This document shows positions 10,632 to 20,768 of a stretch of DNA of 64,000 bases, one piece after another. Within the stretch, counting starts at the first letter, position 1. Each line of letters begins with the position of its first letter. The translations under genes and the position numbers were made by a program. This stretch comes from Novosphingobium sp. AAP83 (lineage in GTDB: Bacteria > Pseudomonadota > Alphaproteobacteria > Sphingomonadales > Sphingomonadaceae). The notes beneath the pieces are model-generated. The model was not told where the DNA came from and made no database searches. It saw nothing but the letters and a program-made list of their open reading frames with translations. The stretch is from assembly GCF_001295795.1 (NCBI RefSeq), contig NZ_LJHY01000002.1, forward strand, positions 62,001-126,000. The letters are read 5' to 3'.

Positions 10632-13600
10632 TTAATAATCCTTGGCTGCCCGCAAGTTGATGCTTTCATCGCCGATGGTCGATACCGTCGCCAAGACCGC
10701 TAGCCATCGCGTGATCCGGAACTCCACCGATGTCGCGCTATAGCCGCCGCCATCGGTAATCAGTTCCACAAACACGCGCCGCCCCAGATACTTGCCCACC
10801 GCAACGCTGGTGCTCGATCCGATCGACGGATCAGCCCCCACAATCCGCAACCGGTCCAGCCCGATCGCCGCGCGCAGCTTGTTGATCGGATCAAGTCCGC
10901 CGCCACCGCGCAAACTGGCCAGCGCCGATGCCAATTGCACCGCTTCAGGTGCCGAAATCTGCGTAATCGAGCTGCCGAACAGCAACCGGCTCAGCAATTC
11001 CTCTTCGGGCAAAGCAGGGGTTGATGAGAACGTGATAACCGGTTTGAAACCCGTTCCGGTGATCGTGATCTTGGCGCTGACGTTGTTCGCATCGCCCTCG
11101 GCCACGATATCCAGCAATGGATCAACCGGCACTTGCCCGGTAAAGCGTATGCGGCCCCGCGTCAGTTCAAAGCGTTTGCCCGCAAACTCGTAACCGCCGC
11201 GCACCAGATCCGCCGTGCCCAATATCTGCGGGGCTGCCGTCGTTCCGCGCAAGCGGATATCTGCGCCCCATTCGCTATCCAAGCCCAGCCCGCGCACTGC
11301 GATGCGATTGACCCCCGCCGCATCGATCAGGAACCGCCATGGCGAAGCGGCCACGCGCGCGGGCGCAGCATCGGCAGGCGCATTCACTTCACGCGTGGCG
11401 ATGTTGGGCAATTCGCGCACCACACTGGCGTTGCCCAGCGTCCATCGCGCCGTATCAATCCGTACGCGTCCGGCAATCGTGCCACCCACACCATCGCTGA
11501 TAACGCGCAACGGGCCAGTCACCGCTGCTGCCATATCATCACGATTAACCAGCGCCGCATTCTTGGCCGATAGGCGCAAATCAATCGAAGGCCCGCGCGT
11601 TGCAAGGTTGGCAAGGCCGACGCTCCCGCTCCCGCTCACCGTCCCGCCATTGGGCGTCGTGCCCGAAAACCGGGCGAGCGACAGTGTTGAATCCGCAAAC
11701 GTCCCTGCCATCTGCACTTGGCGGATATCCGTGCCGGTCAGCGTGCTTTGCAACCGCAAACCCTTGGAAGATAACGCCCCGCGCAAAATCGGGGCCACAA
11801 TCGTGCCGCCAATATCCGCGCGCACGCCCAGCGGTCCGGTCAGGTCAAAGATCTCCACCCCCGTCAAACGCCACAGCGCCTCGGCCGGTCCGGAATAGCG
11901 CAATTGCCCCGCAAGCTGCCCCGCAGAGAGCCGCTCCATCACGCTGCCGCCGCGCGGCAAACCGCTTATCCTCGCCTGAAACCGCCCGCGTATATCCGCG
12001 CCTTCGCGGATCACCGCGCGCGCTTGCAAATCATCCGGGTCAAGCTGCGCCACCAGCGCCAAATCAACCGGGCGCGATGTGAGCACCAACCCCGACCGCG
12101 TGAATCCTTTGACCATCAGCGCAGCATTGCCCGAAGGCGCACCCTGCCCGTCATTGGCGTATTCGACCACGCCCGATGCCACCCCGCCAAGGCCAAGATC
12201 GGCAATGACGATGTCCACCACCGACACCGGCATTTGCGAAAGCAGCAGCTTCATCTGCGTCGGCCCGCCCAGCACATGGCCTTCCGCAATCACAATGCCG
12301 CGTCCAAAGCCGATCTGTGTGGGTGCCAGTTTCCACCCCTCGCCCTCACGCGTCATCACCGCGCGCCGGGGCATCGTCACATTGCGCCCGGCATATTCGC
12401 CTGAAACATAAGCTACGATCTGCTCGGGCGCGAAGGCCGCCGTACCTTGCAACGCAAACCGCGTCCCGCGTCTGCCGGAAACCGATGCGGTGACCGAACC
12501 GCTGCCATCCTGCAAATAGGCCGCCGCTGCCAACCGTCCGACAAACACTTTGCCCATGCCGATCCCCTCGGCCAGCAGCGTGCCCTCTACCGTCGAATGC
12601 CCATCTTTGATAAGTCCTGTCGCATCGATCTTGGCATTGCCGATCGATAGCGGCTTGGCCCCGCCAAACTTGGCGTTGCGCGCAGTCACATTGGCATCAA
12701 AGCCCTGCCCGCCATCGCGCGGTGCCAGCAGCACAGAACCGTTCAGCCCGCCGCCAACCATCGCCAGTTCACCTGCAACACCCGCCTCGCCCAGCGTCAC
12801 CCCGCCGGTCACATCTGTTTGCCACACGCGAAACTTCTCGATCTCGACGCGCGCCGGACCGCCCTGCGGCATAAACAGGCCAAACGCCCCCGCAAACGGC
12901 CCCAATCGCGATTCCCCGCCCGTCTCGATGCGGAAGCCATTGGCAATGGGCGATAGTGCCACGCGCACATCTTTCAGGCCCGCCGCAGGCAGCGGATCGG
13001 CAAACACCAACACCGCATTCGGCCCCTCACCGGTCATCGCCGCTTGCACCGTAAACGCACCATATTCGGTATGGCGGCCCTGCCCGGTCAGTGAAGCTGC
13101 GCCGCCGGTCTGCACTTTGCCATCCAGCGCCAATTGCAGCTTGGCCGAAGTCACCGTTGCCTTGCGGAACGTCACCGGAATACGCTCGCCCAGCGCCAAA
13201 CCTCCGGCAAAACGCACGTTGCCGCCGGTCAGGCTTTGCAATGTGCCGTTGTCAATGCGCGTCATCCGCCCCGCCACATTGGCCTGCAAGGTCCAAGGCA
13301 CGCCATTGCCGATCTTGAACAGAATTTTGGCATTACCATCGACCGAGCCGAGGTTGGACAAGGCAAATCCCCGCGCCGCCACCGGGCCTGCCAGCGCATA
13401 GCCGCCCCGCGCCATGTCCCCGCTCAACGCCAACTGCGCGCCCAGCCCCTTCAACGCCAAAGTCAGATTGTCAGACGTCAATTTGCTGCCCGCAAACTCC
13501 AGATCGCCGGTAATGCGCCCGCCCGGAAAGCGCGGATCGATCAAAGCATTGCCCGTCGTCACCCGACGCGCGGTCACCGCCAAGGGAAGCACAAAGCGCG

Positions 13601-14819
13601 TGCCGTCCCATGTCGCGGTCCCTGCGCTGCGCAACCCTTGTGCATCCAGCGCGCCCAGTTTGAGCCGCCCCGCTGTCAGCACATGCTCGATTTCCAGATC
13701 GGAAAAGGCACCATCCAGCGTCGCATCCAGCGCCACATTCTCAAGCTGCGGCGATGATACCAACCGGTCCGCGCGCAGCACTTTGGCACGCACTTGCAAC
13801 GCGTCGGCTTCGTTGTTCGCCAGATCAAGCTTCCCGCTGGCCGCCATTTCAAACGCTTCGCCTGCCACCGCCAAGCGGCCATCAAGCGCGTTTCCGGCAA
13901 ATGTACCGTCATAAACAACCGACAGCGTCTGCCCCACCGCGCGTCCGGCAATCCCCTTTAGTATCTCACCGGGCCACGCCTGCCCCGCCAGCTTATAAGC
14001 CCCCGAACGGTTCTCCAGTTGAAACGCCGCCAGCCGCTCACCATCCTGTGTGGCATAGGCAAGCCCGTTCCACTGCGCCCAACTGCCGCGTCCAGATATC
14101 CGCGCCCTGATGTCGCGCTTTGCCCCTGCCAGCGTGGCAATCACGCCATCCTTGGGCGCATCATATGTCAGCGCCAGATCAAACGTGTTGCGGTCCGGTT
14201 CGCTATCCAGCTTGAACACGATCCGGTCTTTCTCGCCGAACCGGCCATCCACATTAACAATCGCATGCCCGCCGCGAATATCCGCGCGGGCCACCATATC
14301 TACCCGCTGCTTTTGCCCCGCCATCGCTTCTGAAACGGTCAGGTTGTCGATCACCAGCTTGTCTACGCGAATGTCGAAGTCCGGCAGGATCGGCGCGTTC
14401 TTGTCCTCGCTCGGGCGCAAACGCGGCGCGCGGCGCAAAATCCCGCGATGCAGCGCCAGCAACCGCACATCCAGCCCGGTTTTCAGCCATGAAAATGGCC
14501 GCCAGCTCAATTCCGCCTCGGGGATCGTCAGAAACACCCCTTCGGGATCGCTCACCCGAATGTCGCGCAACGATGCCTGATCGTAAATCGAACCATCAAT
14601 CCGGCCAATCTCGATCCGCAAACCGGAACCAGGTGCAAATGCCGCAATCCGGTCTGCCACCAGCCGGTGCCCCAGCGATGAATCCAGCACCAGCAACGCT
14701 GCCAGCACCAGTGCCAAGCCTGCCACCATCAGGATCGCCATCCGGCGCGCAAACCCCAAGGCAAACTGCACTTTCCGGGATCGCACCGGTGCGACAGGTG
14801 TCGGGTTCGCTCCGTCCAT
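10632..14819 (-). CDS. tamB: Translocation and assembly module protein TamB (DUF490)
   Basis: A 1395-residue, single-anchor envelope protein of the AsmA/TamB group, thought to span the periplasm as a long beta-taco groove and to serve outer-membrane protein assembly and/or phospholipid transport. The only membrane helix is at about 27-50 (MAILMVAGLALVLAALLVLD). Most of the rest is repetitive beta-structure, and the diagnostic C-terminal DUF490 block contains NVSAKITITGTGFKPVITFS and EEELLSRLLFGSS. It starts inside the stop of tamA (TGATG junction), so the two are translationally coupled, as expected for partners. Size is normal for alphaproteobacteria. Confidence 0.95.
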   Translation of the reverse strand: MDGANPTPVAPVRSRKVQFALGFARRMAILMVAGLALVLAALLVLDSSLGHRLVADRIAAFAPGSGLRIEIGRIDGSIYDQASLRDIRVSDPEGVFLTIPEAELSWRPFSWLKTGLDVRLLALHRGILRRAPRLRPSEDKNAPILPDFDIRVDKLVIDNLTVSEAMAGQKQRVDMVARADIRGGHAIVNVDGRFGEKDRIVFKLDSEPDRNTFDLALTYDAPKDGVIATLAGAKRDIRARISGRGSWAQWNGLAYATQDGERLAAFQLENRSGAYKLAGQAWPGEILKGIAGRAVGQTLSVVYDGTFAGNALDGRLAVAGEAFEMAASGKLDLANNEADALQVRAKVLRADRLVSSPQLENVALDATLDGAFSDLEIEHVLTAGRLKLGALDAQGLRSAGTATWDGTRFVLPLAVTARRVTTGNALIDPRFPGGRITGDLEFAGSKLTSDNLTLALKGLGAQLALSGDMARGGYALAGPVAARGFALSNLGSVDGNAKILFKIGNGVPWTLQANVAGRMTRIDNGTLQSLTGGNVRFAGGLALGERIPVTFRKATVTSAKLQLALDGKVQTGGAASLTGQGRHTEYGAFTVQAAMTGEGPNAVLVFADPLPAAGLKDVRVALSPIANGFRIETGGESRLGPFAGAFGLFMPQGGPARVEIEKFRVWQTDVTGGVTLGEAGVAGELAMVGGGLNGSVLLAPRDGGQGFDANVTARNAKFGGAKPLSIGNAKIDATGLIKDGHSTVEGTLLAEGIGMGKVFVGRLAAAAYLQDGSGSVTASVSGRRGTRFALQGTAAFAPEQIVAYVSGEYAGRNVTMPRRAVMTREGEGWKLAPTQIGFGRGIVIAEGHVLGGPTQMKLLLSQMPVSVVDIVIADLGLGGVASGVVEYANDGQGAPSGNAALMVKGFTRSGLVLTSRPVDLALVAQLDPDDLQARAVIREGADIRGRFQARISGLPRGGSVMERLSAGQLAGQLRYSGPAEALWRLTGVEIFDLTGPLGVRADIGGTIVAPILRGALSSKGLRLQSTLTGTDIRQVQMAGTFADSTLSLARFSGTTPNGGTVSGSGSVGLANLATRGPSIDLRLSAKNAALVNRDDMAAAVTGPLRVISDGVGGTIAGRVRIDTARWTLGNASVVRELPNIATREVNAPADAAPARVAASPWRFLIDAAGVNRIAVRGLGLDSEWGADIRLRGTTAAPQILGTADLVRGGYEFAGKRFELTRGRIRFTGQVPVDPLLDIVAEGDANNVSAKITITGTGFKPVITFSSTPALPEEELLSRLLFGSSITQISAPEAVQLASALASLRGGGGLDPINKLRAAIGLDRLRIVGADPSIGSSTSVAVGKYLGRRVFVELITDGGGYSATSVEFRITRWLAVLATVSTIGDESINLRAAKDY

Positions 14820-17029
14820 CAGAACGCCTGCCCCAAGGCCACGTAAACGCCAATCAGGCTGTCACCGGGGGAACGGTTCAGAGGCGTACCCACATCAATG
14901 CGGATCGGCCCGAAATTGGTCTGGTAGCGCACGCCAACGCCAACCCCGATCTTGATGTCCTGAAAACTGGGGCGCGTGGTGGTGTCCACCGCGCCTGCAT
15001 CCACAAACGGCACAACGCTTACCGCACCGCCCATCAGCCCCGTCTTGACGCGCGCTTCCAGCGAAAACTCGCTCAAAGCGCGGCCACCGCTCGGCGCATT
15101 CAGCGCGTCGCGCGGGCCGATCTGCTGGAAGCCATAGCCACGCACCGATCCGCCGCCACCGGCATAGAACCGGCGCGATGGTGCGATGCTGGCAATCGGC
15201 GCGCCCATGATCGTGCCCAGCCGCACGCGCCCTGCCACCACCACGCTATCGCCGGCGGGCTGGTAATAGCTCGCGTCAAACTGCACCCGGCCATAAGTGG
15301 ATCGCACGCCGTTCTGCACCGAAATCTCGGGCGAAGCGCGCAAGCCCGCACGGAAACCTCGCGTGGGATCAAGCAGGCTGTCACTGCCATCATACATCCC
15401 GCGCATCGGCAGCGCGCCGATGAAATAGGTCGTGCGTGGCGCATTCGCCCGGATCGCCGCCGCATCGCGTTCACGCGTCGCCAGAATTTCCAGGCCGCCT
15501 GCAAATATCCACGGTTTCTGGAACAGCAGCGTCGTCTGCCGCTCAACCCCGGCAATGCCCGAAATCGTCAAAGCCTCGAACGCCGGGCTCACCTGATTGC
15601 GCACGAAGATATCGGAATTGAAGGTCAGGTCGCGCTTCAGGAAGTTGTTGCGGCGGAACGTCACCCCCGCCAACTGCTCTTGCGTTCCCACCACGCCGCG
15701 CACGCGCAGCATGCCTTCGGGCGGGAAGATATTGCGGTGTTCCCATTGCGCCTCAAGCCGGAAACCTTCCCCGCTTGAATAACCGGCAAGGCCCGCAATG
15801 GTGTGCAACGGCGCTGGCGTCAACGTCACGTCAACATCAACCGTGCCCGGCGCTTCGCCCACCGGCTTGATAACTTCGCGCGTTTCCACCGTTACCGAAG
15901 AAACCAGCCCGGTCGCCAGAACCGCCTGCCGCAGATCATCAATCTGTGACAGTTTATAGGCATCGCCATTGTCAAACCGGGCGATGCGGTCAAGATGGCG
16001 CGAACTCAGGAATGTCTCGCGCGATGAAACCACCCGCCCGATGGCGTATCTGCCGCCCGGCGTCACCGGAACCGTTAAATCTCCCTCGCGTCGCTCATGA
16101 TCGATCAACAGATCAGGTGCGCCCACTTTGGCAAAGGCATAGCCACCTTCACCAAGCGCGCTTTGCAGGTTCAACCGCTCGGCAACCACCCGGTCCGAAT
16201 TGATCGCATCGCCCGGATTGAGCTTGAACGCCCCGCGCAGCGCCGCAAAAGCATCGCCCCCGGCATCTAGCTCGCCCAAGCCGATCCGGCCTAACCGGTA
16301 CTGCGGGCCGGGCTGTAAATCGAACCGCACCACAACCTTCTCAACATCGACCGGTCCCGCGTCATCGGCACTCGCGGCAGCAGACAACCCGCCAAGCGAC
16401 TGATACAGTTGCGCATCGTAAAACCCGTGAATGCGCATGATATTGATCAGCAATTCCCGGTCGGTCCGCGCACGGCGCACGATCTGGGCCAGATTGTCCT
16501 CATCATCATCGAACGATTTAAGCGCCGATAGCCCGGCAAACCGCGCTGCGATGGCCGCTTGATCGGCAATGGCATCAGCACCGCGCGGGAACGCCAGCTC
16601 CACCTGGCTGCCCACGCGCACAATATCGGCGTCAACCAGCTTTGCACCAACGCCTGTATCGGTCTCCTCCTGCCCCGGCAAAGCCTCGACCGCAGCATCG
16701 GTGGATTGTTCGGCCACATCAATGTCGGGATCGGGCGACAGCGGCTCGATCGTTGGCAATTCAGTGCCATCGGGCCAGGGAATGGTGATGCCCGCAATAT
16801 CGGGCATGGCGGCGTCTGCCTCGATCTCTTCGATCAACGTCTCGGGCGGAGCGCCGGTGCGCGCGGCATCGGTATCCACCGCCCACGTATCGGCATCCTG
16901 CACCGCAGAATCCGGGATCAGCGCCTGAAGCTCCTGATCGGCCTGAAGACCAACTGGCATCGACTGCGCGAAAACCTGCGCAGGCGCGCCCAGCGCCAAC
17001 AGCGCCGCAACGATCCGCGCCAATGGCAA
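14819..17029 (-). CDS. tamA: TamA-like outer-membrane protein (BamA/Omp85 family)
   Basis: Omp85 protein with POTRA domains and a C-terminal beta-barrel; the partner of TamB. The frame is open upstream into the leucyltransferase gene, but the first plausible start is the TTG at 17029, just after that gene's TGA, which opens a typical signal peptide (LARIVAALLALGAPAQVFAQ). That gives about 736 residues. After the signal lies an acidic low-complexity linker (about 21-120) rich in D, E and P, which is unusual for TamA. POTRA repeats follow to about 390, then the barrel with the lid-loop signature GGSVRGYGFQ and a final aromatic residue (GQAF). No strong ribosome-binding site precedes the TTG, so the start is tentative. 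Confidence 0.92.
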   Translation of the reverse strand: MPLARIVAALLALGAPAQVFAQSMPVGLQADQELQALIPDSAVQDADTWAVDTDAARTGAPPETLIEEIEADAAMPDIAGITIPWPDGTELPTIEPLSPDPDIDVAEQSTDAAVEALPGQEETDTGVGAKLVDADIVRVGSQVELAFPRGADAIADQAAIAARFAGLSALKSFDDDEDNLAQIVRRARTDRELLINIMRIHGFYDAQLYQSLGGLSAAASADDAGPVDVEKVVVRFDLQPGPQYRLGRIGLGELDAGGDAFAALRGAFKLNPGDAINSDRVVAERLNLQSALGEGGYAFAKVGAPDLLIDHERREGDLTVPVTPGGRYAIGRVVSSRETFLSSRHLDRIARFDNGDAYKLSQIDDLRQAVLATGLVSSVTVETREVIKPVGEAPGTVDVDVTLTPAPLHTIAGLAGYSSGEGFRLEAQWEHRNIFPPEGMLRVRGVVGTQEQLAGVTFRRNNFLKRDLTFNSDIFVRNQVSPAFEALTISGIAGVERQTTLLFQKPWIFAGGLEILATRERDAAAIRANAPRTTYFIGALPMRGMYDGSDSLLDPTRGFRAGLRASPEISVQNGVRSTYGRVQFDASYYQPAGDSVVVAGRVRLGTIMGAPIASIAPSRRFYAGGGGSVRGYGFQQIGPRDALNAPSGGRALSEFSLEARVKTGLMGGAVSVVPFVDAGAVDTTTRPSFQDIKIGVGVGVRYQTNFGPIRIDVGTPLNRSPGDSLIGVYVALGQAF

Positions 17030-17030
17030 A

Positions 17031-17888
17031 TCAGACGTGCGCGTAACGCTCTTGCGCCCCGTAAACGCCGTCCTTGAGGCTGCCTTCCACGCTGCCTGTG
17101 CTGTTGCCGCCACCGCGCGCGGCAACCGCGCGGCCAATGGCGCTGGCCTGTTCGGCCGGTTTGAACCGCTCCCACCCATCGCGGCCAAGTTTTTCCATGG
17201 GCCGGAAACGCACTTTGTATTGCATGCGCTCTGATCCCTCGACCCAGTAGCCGAGGTAGACATAAGGCAATCCCACGCGGGCCGCGCGCTGGATGTGGTC
17301 AAGGATGATAAAAGTGCCAAGCCCGGACCGTGTCTCATGTTGTGGGTCATAGAAACTGTAAATCATCGAGAGGCCATCGCCCTGCTCGTCAGCGAGACAG
17401 GCGCCAACCAATCTCCCCATCGAGCCATCGTCTGTCGGCTCACGATATTCAATCACATAACTCTTTACGGGTGAGTGTTCCACCATGTCGGAAAAGTCCA
17501 TCTCGTCCATGGTTGCCATCCCCCCGCCGGGATGGCGCACTGCAAGATAACGCTGCAATAGCTCAAACTGTTCCGGGGTAGACCATGGGCGGCACACATT
17601 CACCACCAGATCCTTGCTGCGCTTCCAGATCCGCTTCTGTGTAGACGATGGTTTGAACTCTTGCGTGACCACGCGCACCGATACGCAGGCAGTACATTCC
17701 ACACAACTGGGCCGATACGCCACGGTCTGGCTGCGGCGAAAGCCGATGCGGCTAAGCGCATCGTTCAGTTCGTCCGCGTTCGGACCTTTCAACTCAGTAA
17801 ACACCTTCCGCTCGCTCCGGCCCGATAGATAAGGGCACGGTGCAGGGCTGGTCACGAAAAAGCGCGGAAATCGAACGGGGGCGGTCAC
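17031..17888 (-). CDS. bpt: Aspartate/glutamate leucyltransferase (N-end rule arginyltransferase family)
   Basis: Transfers leucine from tRNA to proteins with N-terminal Asp or Glu, marking them for ClpS/ClpAP degradation. The 285 residues include the N-terminal cysteine cluster [13 protein letters not shown] (about 61-73) and the C-terminal GNAT-like half with [17 protein letters not shown]. The start is GTG, preceded by AGGAGG twelve bases upstream. The bacterial members with this size and motif set are Bpt rather than eukaryotic Ate1, but specificity is inferred from the family. It lies immediately upstream of tamA, its TGA being one base from the probable TTG. Confidence 0.93.
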   Translation of the reverse strand: MTAPVRFPRFFVTSPAPCPYLSGRSERKVFTELKGPNADELNDALSRIGFRRSQTVAYRPSCVECTACVSVRVVTQEFKPSSTQKRIWKRSKDLVVNVCRPWSTPEQFELLQRYLAVRHPGGGMATMDEMDFSDMVEHSPVKSYVIEYREPTDDGSMGRLVGACLADEQGDGLSMIYSFYDPQHETRSGLGTFIILDHIQRAARVGLPYVYLGYWVEGSERMQYKVRFRPMEKLGRDGWERFKPAEQASAIGRAVAARGGGNSTGSVEGSLKDGVYGAQERYAHV

Positions 17889-18104
17889 GGCTTACAGTTG
17901 CCTCCTGCGGTCGGACTATCCGGCCTGTCAAATGGGACAATGCCTCAGCCGTTCAAATGATGAAAGCCCCATTAACCATAGATGACCCTACAATGCGCAG
18001 CAATATTACGACCGTTCCGGCGATTTACCCACAGCTTGCTATGCCAGTCCTGTTACAAGACACCCCGACGGCAAAAGTTAACGCACCCGATCCTGCCTTG
18101 CCAA
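17889..18104. other. Intergenic region between bpt and the threonine ammonia-lyase gene
   Basis: 216 bases with no open frame, tRNA or convincing terminator that I can see. It presumably holds the promoter of the bpt-tamA-tamB unit on the minus strand. Confidence 0.5.
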
Positions 18105-19355
18105 TCAGCCAAGCTCAACCTGCTCAACGTCATAGCCTTTGGCCCGCAACCCGGCGACCAGCCGATCAATTTGTTCGCGGTCGCGCGCCTCGCACTCGAT
18201 CTCGGCGGTCAGGCCCTTGGCCGGAAGAGAGGTGAAGATGCGCTGGTGCCACACCTCCAGAATGTTGACTTGATGGCGGTTGAATTCCTCCACCACCTTG
18301 AACAGCGCACCCGGCCGGTCCTGCAACGTGATGCGCAAACGGCCAAGGCGGCCAGAACGCGCCAGATCGCGCAGCAGCACATTGGCCAGCAACCGCGTAT
18401 CGATATTGCCGCCGCACAACACCACGCCAACATTGCGCCCCGCAAACAGTTCACGGTGAGACATCATCGCGGCCAACCCCGCCGCGCCCGCGCCTTCAAC
18501 CACCGTCTTTTCAATCTGCAACAGCAGCGCGACCGCGCTTTCCAGCGCCGCCTCATCCACCAACACAATATCATCAACGATCTGCGCCAGCACTTTCGAG
18601 GTGAACTGCCCCGGCTCTTTCACTGCAATGCCTTCAGCCAGCGTATCGCCGCCGCACGCCATATCCAGATGCTTCAGCTTGGCAAACATCGATGGGAACA
18701 GTTCTGCCTGCACCCCGATAAGCCCGATATCCGGCTTGATCCCGCGTGCCGCCGTGCCCATGCCCGAAAGTAAGCCACCACCACCGATGGGCACCACCAG
18801 CATGTCGATTTCGGGCGCATCTTCCAGCATTTCCAGCGCAACCGTGCCCTGCCCGGCTGCCACGCGCGGATCGTCGAACGGGTGGACAAAGGTCAGCCCC
18901 AGTTCGCCTTCCAGCCTGCGGGCATGGGCATAGGCCTCGTCAAAAGTCTCGCCCTCCAGCACCACTTTGCCGCCCACGGCCTCGGTTTGCATGATCTTCA
19001 CGGTCGGCGTGGTCTTGGGCATCACGATGGTAACCGGCATGCCCAGCCGCGTCCCGTGATAGGAAAGCCCTTGCGCGTGATTGCCTGCCGATGCCGCAAT
19101 AACCCCGCGATCACGCTGTTCCTGCGTCAATTGGAGCAAAGCGTTCAGCGCCCCACGCTCTTTATAAGCGGCTGTAAATTGGAGGTTTTCAAACTTGAGC
19201 CAGATATTCGCGCCCGTAATCGCGCTTAACGTCTTGCTGTGCAGCGTGGGCGTCCGGACCACTTGTCCGGCAATACGCTGCGCCGCATCGCGAACATCGG
19301 CGAGTGTCAGCAGGGCATCGTCCTGCACGGCGGGGTTGAGCGCGGCTTTTTCCAT
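18105..19355 (-). CDS. ilvA: Threonine ammonia-lyase (threonine dehydratase) with ACT domain
   Basis: PLP enzyme converting threonine to 2-oxobutanoate, the entry to isoleucine synthesis. 416 residues: fold-type II domain (about 1-325) with the PLP lysine K65 in TAAYKERGAL, the SAGNHAQG loop and the phosphate-binding VPIGGGGLLSG. A C-terminal ACT domain (about 335-416, LRITLQDRPGALFKVVEEFNRH) suggests amino-acid feedback. It carries only one ACT module, as in TdcB-like or short IlvA forms, so a catabolic or dual role is possible; no other branched-chain genes are adjacent. Confidence 0.94.
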   Translation of the reverse strand: MEKAALNPAVQDDALLTLADVRDAAQRIAGQVVRTPTLHSKTLSAITGANIWLKFENLQFTAAYKERGALNALLQLTQEQRDRGVIAASAGNHAQGLSYHGTRLGMPVTIVMPKTTPTVKIMQTEAVGGKVVLEGETFDEAYAHARRLEGELGLTFVHPFDDPRVAAGQGTVALEMLEDAPEIDMLVVPIGGGGLLSGMGTAARGIKPDIGLIGVQAELFPSMFAKLKHLDMACGGDTLAEGIAVKEPGQFTSKVLAQIVDDIVLVDEAALESAVALLLQIEKTVVEGAGAAGLAAMMSHRELFAGRNVGVVLCGGNIDTRLLANVLLRDLARSGRLGRLRITLQDRPGALFKVVEEFNRHQVNILEVWHQRIFTSLPAKGLTAEIECEARDREQIDRLVAGLRAKGYDVEQVELG

Positions 19356-19392
19356 GTCCGCGCCCTAACGGAAACAAAGCCCCAAGGGAACC

Positions 19393-19770
19393 TCAAGCTG
19401 ATCTCGCCCGCGTGTTAAGGTGGCGCAGGATGCTAACGGGCACCAAGGCGGCGAGAATCGCCACAGAATCGGCCAACCAATCGCGCCAATCCGCCGTGCG
19501 ATGCAACGCCGGTATCATCTGCACCGCTTCAATCCCTGCTCCCACCAGCGAAAGACCGAACAACAACCGCACTACAGGAAAACGCGGCCATCCGCCGCCT
19601 GCCAAAACCGTCAACGTGAAAAACGCCATCATATGGTGAAACTTGTCGCCCAGACTATCTGTCGGCAGTTCCGGCGGCTTGGGCAGCACCGCCATCACCA
19701 GCGCAAAAACCAGCACTGGCCAGAATGCCGCTCTGGCATATCGCGAAATCGTTTCGGTCCAGCGTTTCAT
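19393..19770 (-). CDS. VanZ-like small membrane protein
   Basis: 125 residues from the ATG at 19770 (MKRWTETIS); an in-frame ATG at 19797 is an alternative. Three to four hydrophobic segments, with the pattern LGDKFHHMMAFFTLT followed by GAGIEAVQMIPALHRTADWRDWLADSVA, typical of VanZ-like family proteins (conserved D-K-x-x-H and E-x-x-Q-x...R-x-x-D-W...D). The function of non-resistance VanZ homologues is unknown. It diverges from the dehydrogenase gene on the plus strand, with about 65-80 bases between starts. Confidence 0.8.
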   Translation of the reverse strand: MKRWTETISRYARAAFWPVLVFALVMAVLPKPPELPTDSLGDKFHHMMAFFTLTVLAGGGWPRFPVVRLLFGLSLVGAGIEAVQMIPALHRTADWRDWLADSVAILAALVPVSILRHLNTRARSA

Positions 19771-19847
19771 CGTGCACGCTGATGCAATGGCCTTCATCTG
19801 TGCGCAAGGGGGTGGCGCAACAGCCCAAACCCGATATGAAAGTCCCT

Positions 19848-20768
19848 ATGAAAAATCCTGCACCGCTTGCGGCCAAACCTGCCAACATAGCCTTCATTGG
19901 CCTTGGTGTAATGGGCGGGGCAATGGCCCGCCATCTCGGCCATGCCGGTCACAACCTCATCATCTACAACCGCACCACAGCCCGGGCAGAGGCATGGCAA
20001 GCCGCCAATGCAGATATCACAGTGCGCGTCGCGTCCAGCCCTGCCGATGCTGCGGTTGGCGCAGATGTGGTGATCACTTGCGTCGGCAATGATGATGATC
20101 TGGCCGATGTCGTACTCAGCCCGAATGGCGCATTCTCCACGCTGCGTCGGGGCGCATTGTTCATCGACCACACCACCGTTTCGGCGCGGATTGCCCGCCA
20201 GATTGCGGTTGAAGGTCGCGACAAGGAACTGCTCTGCGTCGATGCGCCCGTCACCGGCGGGCAATCGGGCGTGGAAAGTGGCACGCTGGGCATCATGTGC
20301 GGCGGCAGCGTAAAGGCGGTCGATGCCGCCCGCCCCGTGCTGGAAGCCTATGCCAAACGTGTCGTCCACGTCGGCAAATCCGGTGCCGGACAAACCGCCA
20401 AGATGGCCAACCAGATGTGCATTGCCGGGGCCATTGCCGGTCTTTCCGAAGCCATCCGCTTTGCCCAGCTGGCCCACCTCGATCTCGATAAAGTGTTCGA
20501 AGCCATCTCGGCGGGGGCTGCGCAATCATGGCAGATGGACAACCGCTTCCATACCATGGCCCGGGACGAGTTCGATTTCGGGTTCGCCGTCGATCTGATG
20601 CGCAAGGACCTCGGCCTCGCCATGGACGAGGCGCGCACCATCGGAGCCAGTGTCCCCCTCACCGCACTGGTTGATCAATTCTATGTCGATATCCAGGCCA
20701 TGGGTTATGGCCGCGAAGATACCAGCGCGCTGATCCGCCGCTTGCCTCGCCGGAGGGGCACGAAATGA
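19848..20768 (+). CDS. NAD(P)-dependent beta-hydroxyacid dehydrogenase (3-hydroxyisobutyrate dehydrogenase family)
   Basis: About 306 residues. N-terminal Rossmann fold with FIGLGVMGGAMARHL, then the substrate-binding signature DAPVTGGQSGVESGTLGIMCGG, and the catalytic lysine region GKSGAGQTAKMANQMC. These are diagnostic of the 3-hydroxyisobutyrate/tartronate semialdehyde/6-phosphogluconate-like family, but do not fix the substrate. An in-frame ATG at 19836 would add four residues. Its stop overlaps the start of the amidohydrolase gene (ATGA), so the two products are co-translated. Confidence 0.9.
   Translation: MKNPAPLAAKPANIAFIGLGVMGGAMARHLGHAGHNLIIYNRTTARAEAWQAANADITVRVASSPADAAVGADVVITCVGNDDDLADVVLSPNGAFSTLRRGALFIDHTTVSARIARQIAVEGRDKELLCVDAPVTGGQSGVESGTLGIMCGGSVKAVDAARPVLEAYAKRVVHVGKSGAGQTAKMANQMCIAGAIAGLSEAIRFAQLAHLDLDKVFEAISAGAAQSWQMDNRFHTMARDEFDFGFAVDLMRKDLGLAMDEARTIGASVPLTALVDQFYVDIQAMGYGREDTSALIRRLPRRRGTK

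Noticed and set aside
17030..17350. N-terminal extension of TamA into the leucyltransferase gene
   Set aside because: The extension is out of frame with an intact, well-conserved gene and lacks signal-peptide features; a TTG at 17029 opens a normal signal peptide.
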